Assembly: GCA_048263775.1 (NCBI GenBank)
Contig: JBLXDU010000010.1
Span: 121,031 to 185,030 of the forward strand
Reading direction: 5' to 3'
Origin: UBA1479 sp048263775
Lineage (GTDB): Bacteria; Pseudomonadota; Alphaproteobacteria; Rhodospirillales; Casp-alpha2
Length of the DNA stretch: 64,000 nt
Program-made: the position numbers and the translations under genes
The notes under the pieces: model-generated
Databases searched by the model: none
What the model saw: only the letters and a program-made list of their open reading frames with translations
What the model was told of the DNA's origin: nothing
In this document: one piece after another, positions 17,104 to 26,708 of the stretch
How the letters are laid out: every line of letters starts with the position of its first letter
Numbering within the stretch: position 1 is the first letter of the stretch

Positions 17104-18738
17104 TTATGCCTCCGCCGCCGCTTCCCGCAACTTGAACTTCTGAATTTTGCCCGTCGACGTCTTCGGCAGATCGCCGAACACCACGGTTTTCGGGCATTTG
17201 TAGTGGGCCAGGTTGTCGCGGCAGAATTGGATGATGTCTTCGGCCGTCGGCGCCGGCACGCCCGCCTTCAGTTCCACGAAGGCGCAGGGGGTTTCGCCCC
17301 ATTTGTCGTCGGGCTTGGCGACCACGGCGGCGGTCATCACGGCGGGGTGCTTGTAGAGCACGCCCTCGACCTCGATGGACGAGATGTTTTCGCCGCCGGA
17401 AATGATGATGTCCTTGGACCGATCCTTGAGCTGGATATAGCCGTCGGGATGCATGACGCCCAGGTCGCCGGAATGGAACCAGCCGCCGGCGAGGGACTTT
17501 TCCGAAGTCTCCGGGTTCTTCAGGTAGCCCTTCATGACGATGTTGCCCTGGAACATGGCCTCACCCATGGTCTCGCCGTCGGCGGGCACGGGCTGCATGG
17601 TGTCCGGGTCGATGATCTGCAGGTCGTTGAGCGCGTGATAAGGCACGCCCTGGCGGGATTTCTTCTGGGCCTGTTCCTCGATCGGAAGCGCGTCCCATTC
17701 CGGATGCCAGGCGCACATCACGGCGGGGCCATAGGTTTCCGTCAGACCGTAGGCATGGGTGACCTCGATGCCTTCGCGTTGCATGGCTTCCAGGGTCGCG
17801 GCCGGCGGCGGGGCGGCGGCGGCCATGAACTTGACCTTGTGGTCGAAGGGCTTTTTCTCGTCCGGCGTGGCGTTGACCAGGAAGCTCATGACGATGGGCG
17901 CGCCACACATATGGGTGACCTTGTGTGTGGCGATGGCGTCGTAGATGTTGGCGCCGGTGACCCGGCGCAGGCAGATGTTGGTGCCGGCCAGCGCCGCGAT
18001 GGTCCAGGGAAAGCACCAGCCGTTGCAGTGAAACATGGGCAGGGTCCAGAGATAGACCGGATGATGCGCCATGTTCCAGCCGACGGCGTTGGACACCGCG
18101 TTCAGATAGGCGCCGCGGTGGTGGTAGACCACGCCTTTGGGGTCGCCCGTGGTGCCCGAGGTGTAGTTGAGCGAGATCGCCTGCCATTCGTCCTTGGGCA
18201 GTTCCCAGGGGAAATCTTCGTCGCCCCCCGCCAGGAAGCTTTCGTAATCGGTTTCGCCCAGGGTTTCGTGGTCGTGGCCGGCTTCGCTGTCGACGATGTC
18301 AATCACCGGAATGTCGCGGCCGATCAGGGCCAGCGCCGCCTTCACCGTCGGCGCGAATTCCGTGTCGGTCAGCAGCAGCTTGGCCTCGCCATGGTTGAGG
18401 CAGAAGGCGATGGCCTCGGCGTCCAGGCGCACGTTGAGCGTATTGATGACCGCCCCCGCCATGGGTACGGCGAAGGTCGCCTCATACATCTCGGGCGTGT
18501 TGGCGCCCATGATGGCGACCGTATCCAGATGGCCGATGCCCCGCTTGGATAACGCGGAGGCGAGCTTTTTCACCCGCGTATAGGTCTCGCCCCAGGTAAA
18601 GCGCTTGGCCCCGTGCACCACCGAGGGGTGGTCGGGATAGACACGGGCCGCCCGTTTCAGGAACGTATTGGGCGACAGGGGGGTGTAATTGGCGCGAACG
18701 GCGTCCAGCGCCCGTTCGTACATATTGACTTCGCTCAA
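17104..18738 (-). CDS. AMP-binding acyl-CoA synthetase (medium-chain / DmdB-like)
   Basis: 544 residues. It activates a carboxylic acid with ATP and CoA through an acyl-adenylate. YTSGTTGDPKGV is the P-loop-like motif, HAYGLTETYGP the A5 motif and GWFHSGDLGV plus DRSKDIIISGGENIS the hinge region. The carboxyl-terminal catalytic lysine is in KTSTGKIQKF. The sequence type is that of medium-chain fatty acyl or methylmercaptopropionyl-CoA ligases. The substrate is not readable. The start is a TTG at 18738 with GGAGG seven bases upstream; an ATG five codons later lacks a good site. Divergent from prpE. Confidence 0.9.
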   Translation of the reverse strand: MSEVNMYERALDAVRANYTPLSPNTFLKRAARVYPDHPSVVHGAKRFTWGETYTRVKKLASALSKRGIGHLDTVAIMGANTPEMYEATFAVPMAGAVINTLNVRLDAEAIAFCLNHGEAKLLLTDTEFAPTVKAALALIGRDIPVIDIVDSEAGHDHETLGETDYESFLAGGDEDFPWELPKDEWQAISLNYTSGTTGDPKGVVYHHRGAYLNAVSNAVGWNMAHHPVYLWTLPMFHCNGWCFPWTIAALAGTNICLRRVTGANIYDAIATHKVTHMCGAPIVMSFLVNATPDEKKPFDHKVKFMAAAAPPPAATLEAMQREGIEVTHAYGLTETYGPAVMCAWHPEWDALPIEEQAQKKSRQGVPYHALNDLQIIDPDTMQPVPADGETMGEAMFQGNIVMKGYLKNPETSEKSLAGGWFHSGDLGVMHPDGYIQLKDRSKDIIISGGENISSIEVEGVLYKHPAVMTAAVVAKPDDKWGETPCAFVELKAGVPAPTAEDIIQFCRDNLAHYKCPKTVVFGDLPKTSTGKIQKFKLREAAAEA

Positions 18739-18929
18739 GTCGGCCTCCGGTTAAATCCGTTACATTCGGGCCCGTTCGTTGACTGCGGACCTGAGGGTCA
18801 ATGTGCCACAAAGCACCTTGGCAAAAAACGCTGTTTTGGCCCACACTGCCCAGATAAACGCCGCGGCCCCGGAACCGGGGACAGGGCGGCATAAAGGCCA
18901 AAGCGCTGACGTAAAGGGAGGCTCCACCG

Positions 18930-20843
18930 ATGACCAATGCCTATGACGCCGCATATGCGCGCTCTCTCGATGATCCGGACGGTTTCTGGGGCGAGGCGGC
19001 GGAGGCCCTGGTATGGACCAAGAAGTGGGACAAGGTGCTGGATGACAGCGGTGCGCCCATCTATCGCTGGTTCACGGGCGGTGAGTTGAACACCTGCTAC
19101 AACTGCCTGGACCGTCATGTCGACGAGGGCAATGGTGCCCGCACAGCCCTGATCTACGATAGTCCCGTGACCGGCGGCACACAGCGCAAGTACAGCTATC
19201 TGCAGCTGCGTGACGAAGTCGCCAAATTCGCGGGCGTGCTGGCAGCCCAGGGTGTCGGCAAGGGCGACCGGGTCATCATCTATATGCCCATGGTCCCGGA
19301 AGCGGCCATCGCCATGCTGGCCTGCGCGCGCCTGGGGGCCATTCATTCCGTGGTGTTCGGCGGGTTTGCTTCGAACGAGCTGGCCGTGCGCATCGACGAT
19401 GCGGCGCCCAAGGCCATCGTCAGCGCGACCTGCGGGATCGAGGTCAACCGGGTGCTTGAATACATGCCGCTGCTGCAGGGCGCCATCGACTTGGCCAAGC
19501 ACAAGCCGGACACGGTGATCATTCTGTCCCGCCCGGAATGCGAGGTGGATCTGGCTTCATACGGCTATTTGGATTGGGCCGCGGAAGCAGCCAAGGCGGC
19601 TCCGCACGATTGCGTTCCCGTGGCGGCGACGGACCCGCTCTATATCCTCTATACCTCGGGCACCACGGGCGAGCCCAAGGGCGTGGTGCGGGACAACGGC
19701 GGCCATGCGGTGGCGCTGAAATGGTCCATGAAGAACGTCTATGACGCGGACCCCGGCGACGTCTACTGGGCGGCGTCCGACGTGGGCTGGGTGGTCGGCC
19801 ATTCCTATATCGTCTACGCGCCGCTGCTGCAGGGCTGCACGACGATCTTCTACGAAGGCAAGCCCGTGGGCACGCCCGATGCCGGGGCCTTCTGGCGGGT
19901 CATCGCCGACCACAAGGTGAAGATCCTGTTCACCGCCCCCACGGCATTCCGCGCCATCAAGAAGGAAGATCCCAATGGGGACTTCCTGAAGAAATACGAC
20001 ATGTCCTCGTTCAAGATGCTGTTCCTGGCTGGCGAGCGGACGGACCCGCCGACCCTGGAATGGGCCGAGAAGACCCTGGGCGTACCGGTTATCGACCATT
20101 GGTGGCAGACGGAAACGGGCTGGGCGATTGCGTCCAACTGCATGGGGCTGCATCGCTTTCCGGTTAAGGCGGGCTCCCCGACCAAGCCGTGTCCGGGCTG
20201 GAACGTCCAGGTTCTGAACGAGGAAACCCACGAGCCGGTGAAGCCGGGGGAAATCGGCGCGATCTGCGTCAAGCTGCCGATGCCGCCGTCCAGCCTGCCG
20301 ACCCTGTGGAACGCGGACAAGCGGTTCCGCGAAGCTTACCTCAACGAATATCCGGGCTATTACAAAACCGCCGATGCCGGCGTGTTCGACGAGGACGGCT
20401 ATATCTCGATCATGGCGCGCACGGACGACATCATCAACGTGGCCGGGCACCGCCTGTCCACGGGCGGGATGGAGGAAGTCCTGGCCGCCCACCCGGACGT
20501 CGCCGAATGCGCCGTGATCGGCGTTGCCGACGAATTGAAGGGGCAGCTGCCCGTGGGCTTTCTTGTGCTCAAGGCCGGGGTGACCAAGGATGCCGCCGAG
20601 GTCGTCAACGAGGTGGTGCAGCTTGTCCGCCAAAAAATCGGCCCCGTCGCCGCCTTCAAGCAGGCGACGGTGGTGCCGCGTCTGCCCAAGACCCGGTCGG
20701 GCAAGATCCTGCGCGGCACCATGCAGAAGATCGCCGACAACGAACAATGGAAGATGCCGGCGACCATCGACGACCCGGCGATCCTGGACGAAATCACCGG
20801 GGCCCTTGAAGGCATCGGTTACGGCACGTCCCGCAAGGACTAG
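18930..20843 (+). CDS. prpE: propionyl-CoA synthetase (PrpE-type)
   Basis: 637 residues of the acetyl/propionyl-CoA synthetase family, converting propionate (or another short acid) with ATP and CoA. It carries YTSGTTGEPKGVV, a WWQTETGW motif, YKTADAGVFDEDGY and KTRSGKILRGTM with the catalytic, acetylatable lysine. The RNTCYNCLDRHV-like start and overall length fit PrpE rather than AcsA. An AAAGGGAG ribosome-binding site lies ten bases before the ATG. No prpBC genes are nearby. The aldehyde dehydrogenase gene follows after 128 bases. Confidence 0.9.
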   Translation: MTNAYDAAYARSLDDPDGFWGEAAEALVWTKKWDKVLDDSGAPIYRWFTGGELNTCYNCLDRHVDEGNGARTALIYDSPVTGGTQRKYSYLQLRDEVAKFAGVLAAQGVGKGDRVIIYMPMVPEAAIAMLACARLGAIHSVVFGGFASNELAVRIDDAAPKAIVSATCGIEVNRVLEYMPLLQGAIDLAKHKPDTVIILSRPECEVDLASYGYLDWAAEAAKAAPHDCVPVAATDPLYILYTSGTTGEPKGVVRDNGGHAVALKWSMKNVYDADPGDVYWAASDVGWVVGHSYIVYAPLLQGCTTIFYEGKPVGTPDAGAFWRVIADHKVKILFTAPTAFRAIKKEDPNGDFLKKYDMSSFKMLFLAGERTDPPTLEWAEKTLGVPVIDHWWQTETGWAIASNCMGLHRFPVKAGSPTKPCPGWNVQVLNEETHEPVKPGEIGAICVKLPMPPSSLPTLWNADKRFREAYLNEYPGYYKTADAGVFDEDGYISIMARTDDIINVAGHRLSTGGMEEVLAAHPDVAECAVIGVADELKGQLPVGFLVLKAGVTKDAAEVVNEVVQLVRQKIGPVAAFKQATVVPRLPKTRSGKILRGTMQKIADNEQWKMPATIDDPAILDEITGALEGIGYGTSRKD

Positions 20844-20971
20844 CTGTTTTTCCTTTCTGGCCCATTGAGGCCAGACGCCGGATCGGGCATGGTGCGGGCA
20901 ACGGGCGGCGCTCGGCCGCTTAAGGGTGCGCTGCGCCCGCTTCCCTAATCAAAATTTCGAGGAATCCGACC

Positions 20972-22405
20972 ATGTATAATGATGTCTTGCTGTTCATCGA
21001 CGGCGAATGGACCAAGGCGGCCGCGGGCCGCACGATGCCGATTGAAAACCCGGCCACGGGCGAAGTCATCGGCACCGTTGCCCATGCGGAACAGGCGGAT
21101 CTGGACCGCGCCCTTGAGGCGGCGGACAAAGGCTTCAAGGCCTGGCGGCAGGTCTCGGCCTTTGATCGTGCCAAGGTGCTGCGCAAGGCGGCTGACCTTC
21201 TGCGGGAACGGGCCGACAAAATCGCCCCCCTGATGACCCTGGAACAGGGCAAGACCCTGCCCGAAGCCAAGGGCGAGATCCTGGTCGCCGCCGACGTCAC
21301 CGACTGGAACGCCGAAGAAGCGCGCCGCACCTACGGCCGAATCATTCCGGCCCGCGCCGGCAACGTCTATCAGATGGTGATCAAGGAGCCCGTGGGCCCC
21401 GTCGCCGCCTTCACGCCCTGGAATTTCCCGATCAACCAGGCCGTGCGCAAGATCGCCTGCGCGCTGGCGGCCGGCTGTTCGATCATCGTCAAGGCGGCCG
21501 AGGAAACCCCGTCGTCGCCGGCGGAACTGGTCCGCTGCTTCGCCGATGCGGGCGTGCCTGCCGGGGCCATCAATCTGGTCTACGGCGTTCCGGCGGAAAT
21601 TTCCGAATACCTGATCCCGCATCCTGTGATCCGCAAGATCTCCTTCACCGGCTCGACCGTGGTTGGCAAGCATCTGGCGGCCTTGGCCGGCACGCATATG
21701 AAGCGCGCGACCATGGAACTGGGCGGCCATGCGCCGTCCATCGTGTTCGACGATGCCGACGTCGACCTGGCGGTGAAGATCCTGCGTGCCAACAAGCAGC
21801 GCAACGCCGGGCAGGTCTGCGTGTCGCCGACCCGCTTCCTGATCCAGGAAGGCGTTTATGATCAGTTCGTCAGCAAGTTCACCGACGGCATGAAGTCCAT
21901 CAAGGTTGGTGACGGCATGTCCGCCGACAGCCAGATGGGCCCGATGGCCAACCCCCGGCGTATCACCGCCATGGAAGAATTCATCGGCGACGCCGTGCAG
22001 AAGGGGGCGAGCCTGAAGACCGGCGGCAAGCGCATCGGCAACAAGGGCAACTTCTTCGAGCCCACGGTGCTGACCGACGTGCCCCTGGATGCCCGCATCA
22101 TGACCGAGGAACCCTTCGGCCCGGTCGCCGTAATCGCCCCGTTCAAGGGCTTTGACGACGTGATCGCAGAAGCCAACCGGCTGCCCTTCGGCTTGGCCGC
22201 TTATGCTTATACGGGATCGGCCAAGACGGCGCAGGATTTGGCGACCAGTGTGGAAAGCGGCATGATTTCCATCAACCACCACGGCATCGCCCTGCCGGAA
22301 ACGCCGTTTGGCGGCGTCAAGGATTCGGGCTATGGGTCCGAGGGCGGTACGGAAGCCATCGAAGCCTATCTGAACCCGAAGTTCGTGACCCAGGCGAGCC
22401 TCTAG
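20972..22405 (+). CDS. NAD(P)-dependent succinate-semialdehyde dehydrogenase-like enzyme
   Basis: 477 residues of the aldehyde dehydrogenase superfamily. FTPWNFPINQ, the FTGSTVVGK cofactor loop, the catalytic Glu in ELGGHAP and the nucleophile Cys in NAGQVCVSPTRF are all intact. Similarity of the whole chain to GabD/Sad suggests succinate-semialdehyde or a related short aldehyde. The VSPTRF sequence after the cysteine resembles the 2-ketoglutarate-semialdehyde/SSADH group. It lies between prpE and an aspartate aminotransferase gene, consistent with small-acid or amino-acid metabolism. Confidence 0.87.
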   Translation: MYNDVLLFIDGEWTKAAAGRTMPIENPATGEVIGTVAHAEQADLDRALEAADKGFKAWRQVSAFDRAKVLRKAADLLRERADKIAPLMTLEQGKTLPEAKGEILVAADVTDWNAEEARRTYGRIIPARAGNVYQMVIKEPVGPVAAFTPWNFPINQAVRKIACALAAGCSIIVKAAEETPSSPAELVRCFADAGVPAGAINLVYGVPAEISEYLIPHPVIRKISFTGSTVVGKHLAALAGTHMKRATMELGGHAPSIVFDDADVDLAVKILRANKQRNAGQVCVSPTRFLIQEGVYDQFVSKFTDGMKSIKVGDGMSADSQMGPMANPRRITAMEEFIGDAVQKGASLKTGGKRIGNKGNFFEPTVLTDVPLDARIMTEEPFGPVAVIAPFKGFDDVIAEANRLPFGLAAYAYTGSAKTAQDLATSVESGMISINHHGIALPETPFGGVKDSGYGSEGGTEAIEAYLNPKFVTQASL

Positions 22406-22444
22406 GCCCGCCCGGACCCCTTGCGACGAAGCATGGAGAGACCC

Positions 22445-23725
22445 ATGACGGACCTGACACAGGCGGGCGGCGACGCCCTGGCCCAATCCCATGATCGGGC
22501 CAAGGTGCACTACGACGATATCCGGGGCCGTAATCTGGCCCTGGATATGACCCGCGGCAAGCCGTCGGCGGCGCAGTTGGATTTGTCTGATGCGCTTCTG
22601 ACCAACGTGACGGCGGAGGACGTGCGCGACGACGACGGCACGGACCTGCGCAATTACGGGGGCCTTGCCGGCACGCCGGCCTGCCGCAAGCTGTTCGGGG
22701 AATATCTGGGCGTGCCTGCGGATCAGGTCGTGATCGGCGGCAATTCGTCCCTGCAGATGATGTACGGCGTCCTCGCCCGGGCCATGACCTTCGGCGTTGT
22801 CGGCGGGAAAGGGCCGTGGCGGGACGAAGGGGCGACCGTGATCTGCCCCGTGCCCGGCTACGACCGGCATTTCGCGATCTGCGAGGAACTGGGCCTGGAT
22901 ATGGTCTCCGTCGACATGAAGGACGACGGGCCGGATATGGACGCGGTCGAAGAATTGGTCAAGGATCCCAAGGTCAAGGCGATCTGGTGCGTGCCCAAGT
23001 ATTCCAACCCGACGGGGGCGACCTATTCGGACGCCGTCGTCGAACGCCTGGCCAAGATGAAAGCAGCGGCACCCGATTTCCGCATCCTGTGGGACAATGC
23101 TTATGCCGTGCACCATCTGGGCCAAGGCTTGGATACGGTCGCCGACATCCTGACGGCCTGTGAAAAAGCGGGCTGCCCGGACCGGCCGTTCATCTTCGGC
23201 TCGACCTCCAAGATCACCTACGCGGGGGCGGGCATTGCCGTGTTCGCGGGCTCCAAGGCCAACGTGAAGGACGCCCTCGACCATCTGTTCTTCGAAACCA
23301 TCGGTCCGGACAAGATCACCCAGCTGCGTCAGGTCAAGTTCTTCAAGGATATGGACGGCATCCTGGCCCATATGGACGGCCACGCGAAACTCTGCGCGCC
23401 CAAATTCAAGGCCGTGGAGGATGCGCTGAGCAAGCATCTGGCGGGCAAGGGCATCGCGACCTGGACAAGACCCAAGGGTGGCTATTTCGTCAGCCTGGAC
23501 GTGCTCGACGGCTGCGCCAAGGAAGTCATCCGTCTGGCCGGTGAGGCCGGGGTCAAGCTGACGCCTGCGGGGTCGTGTTTCCCCTACGGCAAGGATCCCA
23601 ACGATCGCAATATCCGCCTAGCGCCGACCCTGCCGCCTTTGGAGGAAGTGGTCCAGGCCATGGAAGTGGTCTGCGCCTGTGTCGAGCTGGCCTGCCTGAA
23701 CAAACTGGCCGAAGCCAAAAAATAA
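22445..23725 (+). CDS. aspartate aminotransferase, class Ic (Corynebacterium AspT type)
   Basis: 426 residues from the ATG at 22445, preceded by GGAGAG. The chain matches the unusual class Ic aspartate aminotransferases: LDMTRGKPS near the start, a YGGL motif, CPVPGYDRHF, WDNAYAVH and the PLP lysine in GSTSKITYAGAG. It transfers an amino group between aspartate and 2-oxoglutarate. It begins 39 bases after the aldehyde dehydrogenase stop, so it is probably in that operon, and it is convergent with the GntR gene. An alternative annotation is 'MocR-family-associated aminotransferase', a frequent mislabel. Confidence 0.88.
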   Translation: MTDLTQAGGDALAQSHDRAKVHYDDIRGRNLALDMTRGKPSAAQLDLSDALLTNVTAEDVRDDDGTDLRNYGGLAGTPACRKLFGEYLGVPADQVVIGGNSSLQMMYGVLARAMTFGVVGGKGPWRDEGATVICPVPGYDRHFAICEELGLDMVSVDMKDDGPDMDAVEELVKDPKVKAIWCVPKYSNPTGATYSDAVVERLAKMKAAAPDFRILWDNAYAVHHLGQGLDTVADILTACEKAGCPDRPFIFGSTSKITYAGAGIAVFAGSKANVKDALDHLFFETIGPDKITQLRQVKFFKDMDGILAHMDGHAKLCAPKFKAVEDALSKHLAGKGIATWTRPKGGYFVSLDVLDGCAKEVIRLAGEAGVKLTPAGSCFPYGKDPNDRNIRLAPTLPPLEEVVQAMEVVCACVELACLNKLAEAKK

Positions 23726-23737
23726 CCGCCGGGCCGG

Positions 23738-24433
23738 TCAGGACGCCTGATCGAAGAACCGGCGTCCCGCGTCCGATTGGCCATAGGCATCGACCAGATC
23801 CCGGATGTGCGCTTCGACCAGGGTGCGGGCGCCGTCCGCGTCGCCGGCTTCCATGGCAGCCAGTATCCGTGTGTGTTCGGCGACGGACCGGGGCGGCAGA
23901 TGGGGGATGTTGGCGAGCACGGCCTGATAGCGTCGGAAACGGATCTTTACCCGGTTGTAGGTTTCCACCAATAGGCCGTTTTGCGCCGCGGCGACCAGGC
24001 CATCGTGAAATTCCGCCGCCAGGGCGTAATAGCTCTCGTAATCCTTGGCCTGGATTAATTCGTCCAGATCCGAGTTCATCTTGCGCAGATCGGCGAATGC
24101 TGTCGCCGGTTGCTGTCTAGCTGCCGAAGCGGCGGCAAAGCCCTCGATCGCCATGCGCAGGTCGAACAGTTCGCGCAATTCGCTTTCCGACAGGGGCGTG
24201 ACGACGGCCCCCCGATGGGGTTCCAGAATCAGCAGTCCCTGGGCCGCCACGATGCGCAGGGCCTCGCGCAGCGGGACCCGGCTGACGTTGCAGCGTTTCG
24301 ACAGGGCATGTTCCACGAGACGTTCGCCGGGCGGAAAGCGGCCGGCCACGATTTCACCTGAAATCCATTCGGCAAGGCGCTCCGGCAATAGGTCCGGGCG
24401 GGGAAAGTCGGTGGGGCCAGATGTGTTGCTCAT
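23738..24433 (-). CDS. GntR-family regulator, FadR/FCD subfamily
   Basis: 231 residues. The amino-terminal winged helix (about 15-80) reads LAEWISGEIVAGRFPPGERL and RVPLREALRIV, the GntR signature. The all-helical FCD ligand domain (95-220) contains the metal-ligand-type residues (DLRMAIEG, AEFHDGLV and AEHTRILAAME). It is divergent from the CaiB-VOC-crotonase operon, which it most likely controls from an operator in the 137-base gap. The effector is unknown; FCD proteins commonly sense acids or CoA esters. Confidence 0.9.
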   Translation of the reverse strand: MSNTSGPTDFPRPDLLPERLAEWISGEIVAGRFPPGERLVEHALSKRCNVSRVPLREALRIVAAQGLLILEPHRGAVVTPLSESELRELFDLRMAIEGFAAASAARQQPATAFADLRKMNSDLDELIQAKDYESYYALAAEFHDGLVAAAQNGLLVETYNRVKIRFRRYQAVLANIPHLPPRSVAEHTRILAAMEAGDADGARTLVEAHIRDLVDAYGQSDAGRRFFDQAS

Positions 24434-24485
24434 GTTGTTCTCTTGATAGGTCGCCGCCGAGGGTTATGAAAGCATTATATATTTT

Positions 24486-24509
24486 CTAATTGACTAATTG
24501 TCTAACAAT
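24486..24509. promoter_or_regulatory. candidate GntR operator: direct repeat plus palindrome
   Basis: CTAATTG occurs twice (24486-24492 and 24494-24500), and ATTGTCTAACAAT (24497-24509) is an imperfect palindrome with arms ATTGT/ACAAT. The stretch is strongly A+T-rich and lies between the divergent regulator and CaiB/BaiF genes, where a FadR-type operator is expected. The assignment is positional; no consensus for this regulator is known to me. Confidence 0.45.
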
Positions 24510-24570
24510 ATTAGATTCCCGGTCAGCCTGTCGCGAAAGACGCGGGCGGCAATAATCATGGGAGGACGGA

Positions 24571-25782
24571 ATGGCGCTACCTTTGGACGGAATCCGCGTG
24601 CTCGACCTGACGCGGGCCCTGTCCGGGCCGTTCTGCACGATGATCCTGGGGGATCTGGGGGCCGATGTGCTGAAGGCGGAGCCGGCGGGCGAGGGCGACA
24701 TGTGCCGCGCCTGGGGGCCGTTCGATCACGGCATCGGCTGTTTCTTCCTGTCCGTGAACCGGAACAAACGATCCTTGGCCGTGGATTTCCGCAGTGACGG
24801 CGGCCAGGCGGTGTTGCGTGACCTTGCCCGCGAGGCCGATGTCCTGGTCGAGAATTTCAAGCCGGGAACCATCGAAAAGCTGGGATTGGATTACGACAGC
24901 CTGAAAGACGCCAATCCGCGCTTGATCCACGCCACCATCACGGGGTTCGGTTCCGACGGGCCTTATGGCACTTGGCCCGGGTTCGATCAGATCGCCCAGG
25001 GTATGTCGGGCATGATGAGCATTTCCGGAGAACCCGACGGCGCGCCGACGCGCCTGGGTGTGCCCTTGGCCGACCTTGTGTCGGGCATGTGGCTATCGAC
25101 CGGCATCACCGCCGCCATTCACCAGCGCACGGCGACAGGCCAGGGGCAAAAGGTCGATACCTCGCTGCTGGCCTCCGTCGTCGGGATGCTCTGCGTCCAG
25201 GGCCAGCGATACCTGAGCCTGGGGGACATTCCCGGCCGCATGGGCAACGAACATCCGGTGATCTACCCTTACGGCGCCTTTCAGGCCTCGGATGCACTCG
25301 TCAACATCGCCGCCGCCAACCAGACCCAGTGGAAAAAGCTCTGCGACACCTTGGGGCTCTCCGAATTGGTGGACGATCCCGACTTTGCTGACAATACGGG
25401 GCGCGACCGAAATAGGGTCCGCTTGCGTGGCCTGTTGAACGGGAAGCTGGCGTCCAAGACCGCCATCGAATGGTCCCATGAACTGATGGAGGCCGGCATT
25501 CCCGCCGGGCCCGTCTACGACCTGGGGCAAATGTTCAACGACCCCCAGGTGGCGCATGCAGGGATGGTGGAAACCATCAGCCATCCTGTCATTGGGGACC
25601 TGAACCTGCTGTCCAACCCCTTGCGCCTGGGTGAGGTCGGGCCGAAGACCGTGCGGTTCGCGCCGCCGGCCTTGGGCGAACACAGCGCGGCGGTTCTTGC
25701 GGATTGGGGCATCGCCCCGGATCGCATTGAGCAGCTTATCCATGACGGATCAATCGAGAACAGCACAGCGAGGATGACATGA
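24571..25782 (+). CDS. CaiB/BaiF family CoA-transferase
   Basis: 403 residues of the class III CoA-transferase family, which moves CoA between acyl donors and acids, or racemises 2-methylacyl-CoA. The start MALPLDGIRVLDLTRALSGP is diagnostic, followed by LVENFKPG and the conserved aspartate region QIAQGMSGMMSISGE. A GGAGG ribosome-binding site precedes the ATG. It overlaps the VOC gene by four bases (ATGA), so the three downstream genes are translationally coupled. Substrate unknown. Confidence 0.9.
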   Translation: MALPLDGIRVLDLTRALSGPFCTMILGDLGADVLKAEPAGEGDMCRAWGPFDHGIGCFFLSVNRNKRSLAVDFRSDGGQAVLRDLAREADVLVENFKPGTIEKLGLDYDSLKDANPRLIHATITGFGSDGPYGTWPGFDQIAQGMSGMMSISGEPDGAPTRLGVPLADLVSGMWLSTGITAAIHQRTATGQGQKVDTSLLASVVGMLCVQGQRYLSLGDIPGRMGNEHPVIYPYGAFQASDALVNIAAANQTQWKKLCDTLGLSELVDDPDFADNTGRDRNRVRLRGLLNGKLASKTAIEWSHELMEAGIPAGPVYDLGQMFNDPQVAHAGMVETISHPVIGDLNLLSNPLRLGEVGPKTVRFAPPALGEHSAAVLADWGIAPDRIEQLIHDGSIENSTARMT

Positions 25783-26708
25783 CATCATCACCCAAACTTT
25801 CCTACGTCGCCCTGGTCTCCCGCGATGTGCCGGCGGCCTGCGAGGTGCTGGGGGGCGTTCTCGGGCTGGCGCGGACCGACTGTGCCTTGGGCGGGGATAC
25901 CGTGCCGGTGTTCGCCGTCGGCGATGCGGCCCTGGCCCTGTTCGAGCCGGGAGACCCCTTCGTGCACGGAACAGGCCGCACCGGCGTGCATCATATCGGG
26001 CTGTCCGTCGATGATGTGGATGCGACCACCGCGCGTCTGGCGGCGGCGGGGATTTCCGCGCGTGATGCGGGCGCGTCGGGCTTGGCCGGCGGGCGCCATG
26101 TTGAACTCGATCCGGATGCCACCGTCGGGGTTCGGACCTGTCTGGTCGATCCGCTGACCATCGACAGGTCGGCGTCGGCCCGGATCGAGCGCATCGATCA
26201 TTTGGGTGTCGCCAGTGCCGACAACCAAAAAGCCATCTCGGTCTTTACCGATACGCTTGGTCTGCCCATTGAAAGCCAGCAGACGGACATGGAAGTCCAG
26301 ACGACGGTCGAAAGCTTCACCTCGGACAAATACGGCGTCGTCTATCACAGCCGCTCGCCCCGGCCCGTCGGCGGCCTGCGTGTGGCCTTTCTGACAGCGG
26401 GGGATTGCGAGCTGGAGTTCCTGCAGAATTTCGATCCGTCCCACGGGGCGGAGATTGCTCATGGGGCTTCCGGCACGACCCGGCAGGACCAGGGGGCGAT
26501 TACGAAGTACATCGAAACCCGCGGCCAGGGCCTGCATCATGTCGCCCTGAAGTCGCCGGACATCAACGCGACGCTTGCTGCCCTCGGCGATGCCGGATGC
26601 ACCATGATCGACACCGTGGGGCGACCGGGGTCGCGGCGGGCGCTGATCGGGTTTATCCATCCCAAAAGCCTTGGCGGGCTTCTGTTGCATGTTGTCCAAC
26701 GTGACTGA
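25779..26708 (+). CDS. double-VOC-domain protein resembling fused methylmalonyl-CoA epimerases
   Basis: 309 residues with two tandem vicinal-oxygen-chelate halves. The first (about 1-130) reads LSYVALVSRDVPAACEVL ... GVHHIGLSVDDVD. The second (about 138-306) reads RIDHLGVASADN ... GLHHVALKSPDIN. HHIGLSVDD and HLGVASAD are the metal-ligand His positions seen in methylmalonyl-CoA epimerase; the second-half glutamate (LEFLQ) fits too. The family also includes dioxygenases such as 4-hydroxyphenylpyruvate dioxygenase. The CoA-enzyme context favours an epimerase or racemase role, but the function is not established. Coupled upstream to CaiB/BaiF. Confidence 0.75.
   Translation: MTSSPKLSYVALVSRDVPAACEVLGGVLGLARTDCALGGDTVPVFAVGDAALALFEPGDPFVHGTGRTGVHHIGLSVDDVDATTARLAAAGISARDAGASGLAGGRHVELDPDATVGVRTCLVDPLTIDRSASARIERIDHLGVASADNQKAISVFTDTLGLPIESQQTDMEVQTTVESFTSDKYGVVYHSRSPRPVGGLRVAFLTAGDCELEFLQNFDPSHGAEIAHGASGTTRQDQGAITKYIETRGQGLHHVALKSPDINATLAALGDAGCTMIDTVGRPGSRRALIGFIHPKSLGGLLLHVVQRD

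Noticed and set aside
17203..18552. A 449-codon plus-strand frame opposite the acyl-CoA synthetase gene
   Set aside because: Shadow of the minus-strand gene, with no start signal or recognisable domain.
20945..23437. An 830-codon open frame on the minus strand across the aldehyde dehydrogenase and aminotransferase genes
   Set aside because: It lies opposite two clearly recognised plus-strand genes. Long antisense frames are expected in G+C-rich coding DNA, and its translation (many His, Arg and Gly) looks like a shadow.
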